DNA from: CAUZJO01 sp963580245
GTDB lineage: Bacteria > Sumerlaeota > Sumerlaeia > MVZB01
Length of the DNA: 38,905 nucleotides
Assembly (NCBI GenBank): GCA_963580245.1
Contig: CAUZJO010000021.1
Location: 1 to 38,905 of the forward strand
Direction of reading: 5' to 3'
Of the stretch, positions 35,101 through 38,905 are shown piece by piece (position 1 is the first letter of the stretch; each line of letters begins with the position of its first letter). Below the pieces are notes generated by a model. That model was given only the letters and a program-made list of their open reading frames with translations, had not been told where the DNA came from and did no database searches. Made by a program: the position numbers and the translations under genes.

Positions 35101-35123
35101 GACCTTTCGGTCGGCTTTAGCCG
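35101..35123 (-). ncRNA. Tandem mRNA hairpins at the rpmH-rnpA junction
   Basis: On the minus strand CGGC-TAAA-GCCG (35123-35112) is directly followed by GACC-GAAA-GGTC (35112-35101). The TAA in the first loop is the rpmH stop codon. The second has a stable GNRA tetraloop. They end 20 bases before the rnpA start, and no T-run follows, so they are more likely RNA processing or stability elements than terminators. Confidence 0.5.
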
Positions 35124-35257
35124 GAGACGGTCAACTGCTTCCGACCCCGCGCACGGCGCCGAGCGAGCACGGCCCGACCCGCCTTGGTCTCCATCCGTGA
35201 CCGGAACCCGTGTTTATTCAGGCGTTTACGCCCGTGCGGTTGATATGTTCGTTTCAT
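35117..35257 (-). CDS. rpmH: 50S ribosomal protein bL34
   Basis: A 46-residue, very basic protein beginning MKRTYQPHGRKRLNKHGFRSRM and continuing with ETKAGRAVLARRRARGRKQLTVSG, the full bL34 consensus. It is part of the large ribosomal subunit. GGGAG lies 10 bases before the ATG at 35257. It opens the rpmH-rnpA-yidD-yidC-khpB run and has a clear promoter at 35371-35399. No dnaA or DnaA boxes were seen on its upstream side, where they often lie. Confidence 0.97.
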   Translation of the reverse strand: MKRTYQPHGRKRLNKHGFRSRMETKAGRAVLARRRARGRKQLTVSG

Positions 35258-35370
35258 CGCTTGATGTCTCCCGCCGCGCGGCTCTCAAGAGGCCGCCCGC
35301 CTATCTCCTCGGCTCCCCAGATTCAATATTAATCCCCACGCGCACACGCTGAGCCGAGGGCCAAGCCACC

Positions 35371-35399
35371 CTTCTACCGCTTTCCCAGCGCCCTGTCAA
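35371..35399 (-). promoter_or_regulatory. Sigma70-type promoter for the rpmH run
   Basis: TTGACA (35399-35394, minus strand), a 17-base spacer and TAGAAG (35376-35371). The -35 is consensus, the -10 matches four of six and the spacing is ideal. The leader to rpmH would be roughly 107 bases, and includes a bulged hairpin near 35276-35296. Confidence 0.65.
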
Positions 35400-35442
35400 G
35401 AACGGCGGCTGGCCGATAAGGGGTGGTTTTGTCCGCCCATCC

Positions 35443-36306
35443 ATGGAATCCTCCAAGGTCATGAAACGATTGCGCCGCTGGTATCGCTCCCCGGAAAAAG
35501 AATTCCTGCGCCGGGAGGTCGCCTGGACGCGCCGGTGGATGTTGCGCGGCTGGCCGCTGGTGGGACTTCTGGTAATCACAATCTGGGCACCGATGTATTT
35601 AAGGTGGGCAATGAAGTCCGCTTCGACGATGGTGAATATGCCGCCCTCTAGCGCCGCGATTCACATCGGCATTTCGGTTGCGGCGTACGTCGTCCCCGAA
35701 CTCGCCATCGTGTGGTTTGGATGGTTTGTCCTGATGAAGCGCCGGGCCCTTTCGCCCGTTGCGCCCGGTCGACGTGAAGAACTGCTCGTCACCCCTCTCG
35801 ATTTCTCAAGATACGTGCCCGCTTTGTTGACCGCCCCTCTGTTGTGGCTCACCATCGTCAACGCATGCCGAACAATCGCCCAATTGCTCGTCGACATTGT
35901 CTATCCGGACCCGTTCTTGACGGCCATTTATACCGCTGTATCATGGGAGGCCGCTTATTATTACAAGATCGGCACCGAGTTATCGGGCGCGCTCGAATCC
36001 TTGGTGTTCTGCTGGTTCGCGACGATCGTGGTCTTCTGGATCGTCTTGACGAATCCGCGGCCCTATCGCGTCGCGCTTCTGGCCGTTGTCTTGTACATCG
36101 CTTTCTGGGTGATCGAGGGCCTCTCCCAGGTTCTTCCACATCTATTCTTTCGGACGAGAGCGTCGGCGGAGTTTGCAGGCAAGGGACTGAGCGCAATGCT
36201 GATTTGCTCCCTCTTTGGCTTGGCCGCCCGGCGCTTTCTCTTGAAGCTTGGCCGCCAAGAAACGCGCGATCGACTCGCGACGGCCAGTTCCAACGTGAAG
36301 GGGTGA
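35443..36306 (+). CDS. Integral membrane protein of unknown function
   Basis: Not recognised. The 287 residues begin with a strongly basic region (residues 1-35) and have about five or six hydrophobic segments (near 36-52, 72-95, 125-140, 183-204, 208-230 and 245-262). Between helices two and three it has LMKRRALSPVAPGRREELLVTPLDFSRYV; a basic loop of this kind (an REELLxTPL pattern) recalls ABC-2-type permease subunits, but no ATPase is adjacent. It is divergent from rpmH, about 110 bases before glgC. Confidence 0.6.
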   Translation: MESSKVMKRLRRWYRSPEKEFLRREVAWTRRWMLRGWPLVGLLVITIWAPMYLRWAMKSASTMVNMPPSSAAIHIGISVAAYVVPELAIVWFGWFVLMKRRALSPVAPGRREELLVTPLDFSRYVPALLTAPLLWLTIVNACRTIAQLLVDIVYPDPFLTAIYTAVSWEAAYYYKIGTELSGALESLVFCWFATIVVFWIVLTNPRPYRVALLAVVLYIAFWVIEGLSQVLPHLFFRTRASAEFAGKGLSAMLICSLFGLAARRFLLKLGRQETRDRLATASSNVKG

Positions 36307-36414
36307 TCCCAGCCAAAACCGAACTCAGCCCGGCCGCATGGGCCGAAATGGACAGCGGGCCATCGTTTGTGTAGGATGGGCGGCGGTCCATGTCGCGGAG
36401 GTCTAGGGCGGGCG

Positions 36415-37719
36415 ATGCATCAGGTTCTGACGATTATCATGGCTGGGGGGAAGGGGTCGCGGCTGCTGGTGCTGGCTGATCGGCGGGCCAAACCGGCGTT
36501 GCCGTTTGGCGGCATCTACCGGATTGTTGACTTCCCGCTCAGCAATGCGATGCGCTCGGGCGCGCGCCACCTGGGGATCATCACGCAGTATCGGCCCTAT
36601 TCGCTGACCGACCACGTGGGGCTGGGCGAATGGTGGGGCTTCAACCGCTTCGGCAGCAAGGCCAAGGTGCTCTCGCCCTACACCGGCGAGGACGACTCGA
36701 CTTTCTATAAGGGCAACGCCGACGCCGTCTATCAGAACATCGAATTCATCGAACGCTTCCCGCACGTCACCGAGGTCCTCGTCCTCTCGGGCGACCACAT
36801 CTACAACATGGACTACCGGCCGATGCTGGCACTGCATCGCGACAGCGGTGCCCAGCTCACGCTGGCCACCCAGGCCGTCCCCTGGGAGGATACCTCGCGC
36901 TTCGGCCTGGTGGTGGCCGACCAGGCGGGCCGCGTCACCGCCTTTCAGGAGAAACCCAAGTTCAACCCGCTCTCCAACCAGGCCTCGCTCGGCATCTATA
37001 TCTTCGACCGCCAGGCACTGATCGACGCGCTCGACGCCGACCACGATGACCCCCAATCGGGCCACGATTTCGGCGGAGACATCATCCCGCGGCTGATCGA
37101 GCGGACGACGGCCTGTCAATACGAATTCAAGGGCTACTGGCGCGACGTGGGGACGATCCGCTCCTATTACGACACCTCGATGGAGGCGCTCGATGCCCGG
37201 TCCGGCCTCGACCTGCAGGCCTGGGGCGTGCGGACCAATCACCGCGAAATCCCGCTGGGCAGCCAGCGCCCCTTGCGCCTGGCGGGCGGGGCGCACGTGC
37301 GCAATTCGCTGGTCAGCAAGGGTTCGCTCGTCGAGGGCGAGGTGGTCGATTCGATCCTCTCGCCGGGAGTCCACGTCTGTCCCGGCGCCCGGCTCAAGGG
37401 TTGCGTGATCCTCCACGACACGCTCGTCGGGAAGGGTTGCGTGCTCGAGAACGCGATCGTCGACAAGAATTGCGTCATCGAGGCGGGAGCGCGCGTCGGC
37501 GACCCCGACCTGGGTCCCGAACCCAACCGCCTCAAACCCGAGCTACTCGATCAGGGCACGACCGTCGTCGGCAAGGGTGTCCGGCTGGGGCGCGGCGCGC
37601 GGATCGGCCGCAATTGCCTGATCTACCCCGGCACGGTCCTCAACGGCGCCGGGCCAAGCACCATCGAATCGGGGATGACCTGTTTCCAACAAGTGGATGG
37701 GAGTCCGCGGGTCGTTTAG
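36415..37719 (+). CDS. glgC: Glucose-1-phosphate adenylyltransferase
   Basis: GlgC makes ADP-glucose from glucose-1-phosphate and ATP for glycogen synthesis. The nucleotidyltransferase signature is IIMAGGKGSRL...RRAKPALPFGGIYRIVDFPLSN. The catalytic Asp lies in LSGDHIYNMDY, and the sugar-binding EKPKFN and GYWRDVGT motifs follow. The C-terminal left-handed beta-helix (about 300-430) has the hexapeptide repeats. The ATG at 36415 starts the conserved MHQVLTII; the upstream frame to 36367 is unconserved. No other glg genes are nearby. Confidence 0.95.
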   Translation: MHQVLTIIMAGGKGSRLLVLADRRAKPALPFGGIYRIVDFPLSNAMRSGARHLGIITQYRPYSLTDHVGLGEWWGFNRFGSKAKVLSPYTGEDDSTFYKGNADAVYQNIEFIERFPHVTEVLVLSGDHIYNMDYRPMLALHRDSGAQLTLATQAVPWEDTSRFGLVVADQAGRVTAFQEKPKFNPLSNQASLGIYIFDRQALIDALDADHDDPQSGHDFGGDIIPRLIERTTACQYEFKGYWRDVGTIRSYYDTSMEALDARSGLDLQAWGVRTNHREIPLGSQRPLRLAGGAHVRNSLVSKGSLVEGEVVDSILSPGVHVCPGARLKGCVILHDTLVGKGCVLENAIVDKNCVIEAGARVGDPDLGPEPNRLKPELLDQGTTVVGKGVRLGRGARIGRNCLIYPGTVLNGAGPSTIESGMTCFQQVDGSPRVV

Positions 37720-37735
37720 TGAATCTAAAGGAATG

Positions 37736-38146
37736 ATGGATACATTCAGTCCGAAGAAACGCTCATGGATCATGGCGCGGGTCAAGTCCTTTGGGGCAAA
37801 GTCGACCGAGGAAAGACTCCGGGCGCTCCTTCGGAGGGAGAAGCTTTACGGCTGGCGTAGAAGGTACCCGCTGCCAGGAAAGCCGGACTTCGTATTTCCG
37901 AAGGAGCGTGTAGCCGTGTTCGTCGACGGGTGTTTCTGGCACGGGCATCCCAGGAATTGCCGCATGCCCAAGACAAACCGGGCTTATTGGGAAAATAAAA
38001 TTGGGCGTAACGTGGCGCGAGATAAGGAAGTGACTGGCGACCTGCGAAAAGGGGGTTGGACTGTCATCAGAATATGGGAACATAGGGTAACGCACAAATC
38101 CACGGTGACACGACTACGGAGGGCGCTATCGAGAAATGGAGAATGA
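37736..38146 (+). CDS. vsr: Very short patch repair endonuclease
   Basis: Vsr nicks DNA at T:G mismatches that arise when 5-methylcytosine deaminates, and so accompanies C5 cytosine methyltransferases. The family residues are visible: TEERLRALLRREKL, the metal Asp in PGKPDFVF, the GCFWHGHPRNC zinc/active-site cluster, then KIGRNVARDKEVTGDLRKGGWTVIRIWEH. At 136 residues it is normal. ATGs at 37733 and 37736 are both possible; AAAGGA lies just before. Its last 11 bases overlap the methyltransferase gene, a typical vsr-dcm pair. Confidence 0.92.
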   Translation: MDTFSPKKRSWIMARVKSFGAKSTEERLRALLRREKLYGWRRRYPLPGKPDFVFPKERVAVFVDGCFWHGHPRNCRMPKTNRAYWENKIGRNVARDKEVTGDLRKGGWTVIRIWEHRVTHKSTVTRLRRALSRNGE

Positions 38147-38711
38147 CCGTACAGTCGCGGAGTTTTTCGCCGGCATCGGCCTGATGCGCATGGGACTGGA
38201 GCGGGCCGGATGGAGCGTGGCGTGGGCCAACGACATCGATGAAGACAAGTTCAAGATGTATCGCGATCACTTCCATGATGCTGGCGAGCGCTTTCATCTC
38301 GGAGACGTGCATCTCATTGATCCCGGGACAATCCCCACGGTTGCACTAGCAACCGCTTCCTTTCCATGCAACGACCTTTCACTCGCGGGCGCTCGCCGCG
38401 GCCTTGTTGGCCGGCATTCGTCTTCTTTTTGGGGTTTCATTAGTGCGATCAAAGGCATGTCGTCCCGGCCACCACTCGTCCTGCTGGAGAATGTTACCGG
38501 ATTCCTTACTTCGCGCGATGGCAACGACTTCCGAGACGCTTGCCTCGCTTTGAACGATCTCGGCTACTCAATTGATGCCTGCATCATTGACGCCGCGCTC
38601 TTCGTTCCCCAGAGCAGGCAGAGGTTGTTTTTGATCGGTAAGCGCGAAACGAGGAGGCCTGACCGGGTCGCGGAATCACCAGTGTTCTATTGCGCCTCCC
38701 CCCAATCTTAG
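38136..38711 (+). pseudogene. C5 cytosine DNA methyltransferase, cut by an IS element
   Basis: The N-terminal catalytic part is intact: motif I AEFFAGIGLMRMGLE, motif IV ATASFPCNDLSLAG with the nucleophile Cys, motif VI LLENVTGF and motif VIII QSRQRLFLIGKR. The frame then runs into the end of an IS3-like element near 38691, and the stop at 38711 belongs to the element. The target-recognition region and motifs IX-X are missing. It should therefore be inactive, leaving vsr without its partner unless a copy exists elsewhere. Family: 5-methylcytosine methyltransferase (Dcm/restriction-modification type). Specificity unknown. Confidence 0.88.
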
Positions 38712-38905
38712 ACCACGAACCGGCGAATTTAAGGTGGAACCTGTGGTTGCCTGTTGCGTGTTTTGAGCGGTCAACAAACCGCCCCTGCTGATGCCGTTGC
38801 GTGGCGCGGCCCGTCCCCGAAGCGAAGCGACGGCATCTCGCTCGATCATGTCCGACCCCCTCCACCGACAAATACCTCTGCCGGGGTCTTCTTGTCCAGA
38901 GCCCA
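38691..38905 (-). mobile_element. IS3-family element, right part only
   Basis: An element end with TG start (TGCGCCTCCCC, 38691) precedes about 150 bases of non-coding DNA and the C-terminus of an IS3-type transposase on the minus strand. The TG... terminal pattern and the GC-rich, C-run start are common in this family. The other end and most of the element are beyond the window. Confidence 0.6.
38846..38905 (-). CDS. IS3-family transposase OrfB, C-terminal fragment
   Basis: Reading from the window edge, the last 19 residues are ALDKKTPAEVFVGGGGRT preceded by Trp, then TGA at 38848-38846. An 'L(x)KTPAEV(Y/F)' ending is typical of the integrase-core OrfB of IS3-family elements, a DDE recombinase that moves the element. 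Only this tail is in the window, so the catalytic residues cannot be checked. Confidence 0.75.
   Translation of the reverse strand, partial: WALDKKTPAEVFVGGGGRT

Noticed and set aside
35258..35442. Origin of replication next to rpmH
   Set aside because: No DnaA boxes and no dnaA or dnaN are visible.

Overview
The window is GC-rich bacterial chromosome carrying mostly housekeeping and cell-envelope genes. The organism is diderm: it has an LpxL/HtrB-type lipid A acyltransferase, a YidC with a large periplasmic domain, a lipoprotein with TPR-like repeats and several secreted proteins. Secreted isochorismatase-like and YHYH proteins, an McsA-type zinc protein, a PilO/Amuc_1100-like membrane protein and intergenic simple repeats would suit the PVC superphylum or a neighbouring candidate phylum (Sumerlaeota- or Hydrogenedentota-like). 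No rRNA is present, so this placement is a guess. Both ends of the window lie inside transposase genes: the N-terminus of an IS5-like transposase on the left and the C-terminus of an IS3-family OrfB on the right. This may be why the sequence stops there.

Layout. 1-688: IS fragment and non-coding palindromic repeats. 689-3864: three secreted proteins on the minus strand (isochorismatase-like hydrolase, alpha/beta hydrolase, YHYH protein). 4130-5803: folD and smpB, with simple and direct repeats around smpB. 6228-7055: a lone ABC ATPase. 7193-13657: a minus-strand envelope polysaccharide cluster (M20 peptidase, degenerate WecB-like GT-B protein, family 2 glycosyltransferase, a 605-residue heparinase-like protein, flippase-like membrane protein). 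13776-18639: McsA-like protein, lipid A acyltransferase, two STAS proteins (one cut short by an in-frame TAG) and a PilO-like protein with Gly/Met repeats. 18866-21603: TPR lipoprotein-ybeY-era operon. 21867-30936: serS, a broken membrane glycosyltransferase, an acidic secreted protein, a methyltransferase-rodA pair, a PilZ-like protein and a second membrane glycosyltransferase. 30821-35257: the classic rpmH-rnpA-yidD-yidC-khpB run followed by hisA, on the minus strand with a good sigma70-like promoter. 35443-37719: a membrane protein and glgC. 37736-38905: vsr and a C5 cytosine methyltransferase gene cut by the IS3-family element.

How they fit together: the rpmH run supplies ribosomal protein bL34, the RNase P protein and membrane insertion factors. 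ybeY and era serve rRNA maturation and 30S assembly; smpB serves ribosome rescue. rodA, lpxL, the polysaccharide cluster and the membrane glycosyltransferases build the envelope. The least familiar part is the 7.2-13.7 kb polysaccharide cluster, followed by the STAS/PilO-like block. I found no CRISPR array, no tRNA or rRNA gene, and no complete novel defence system.
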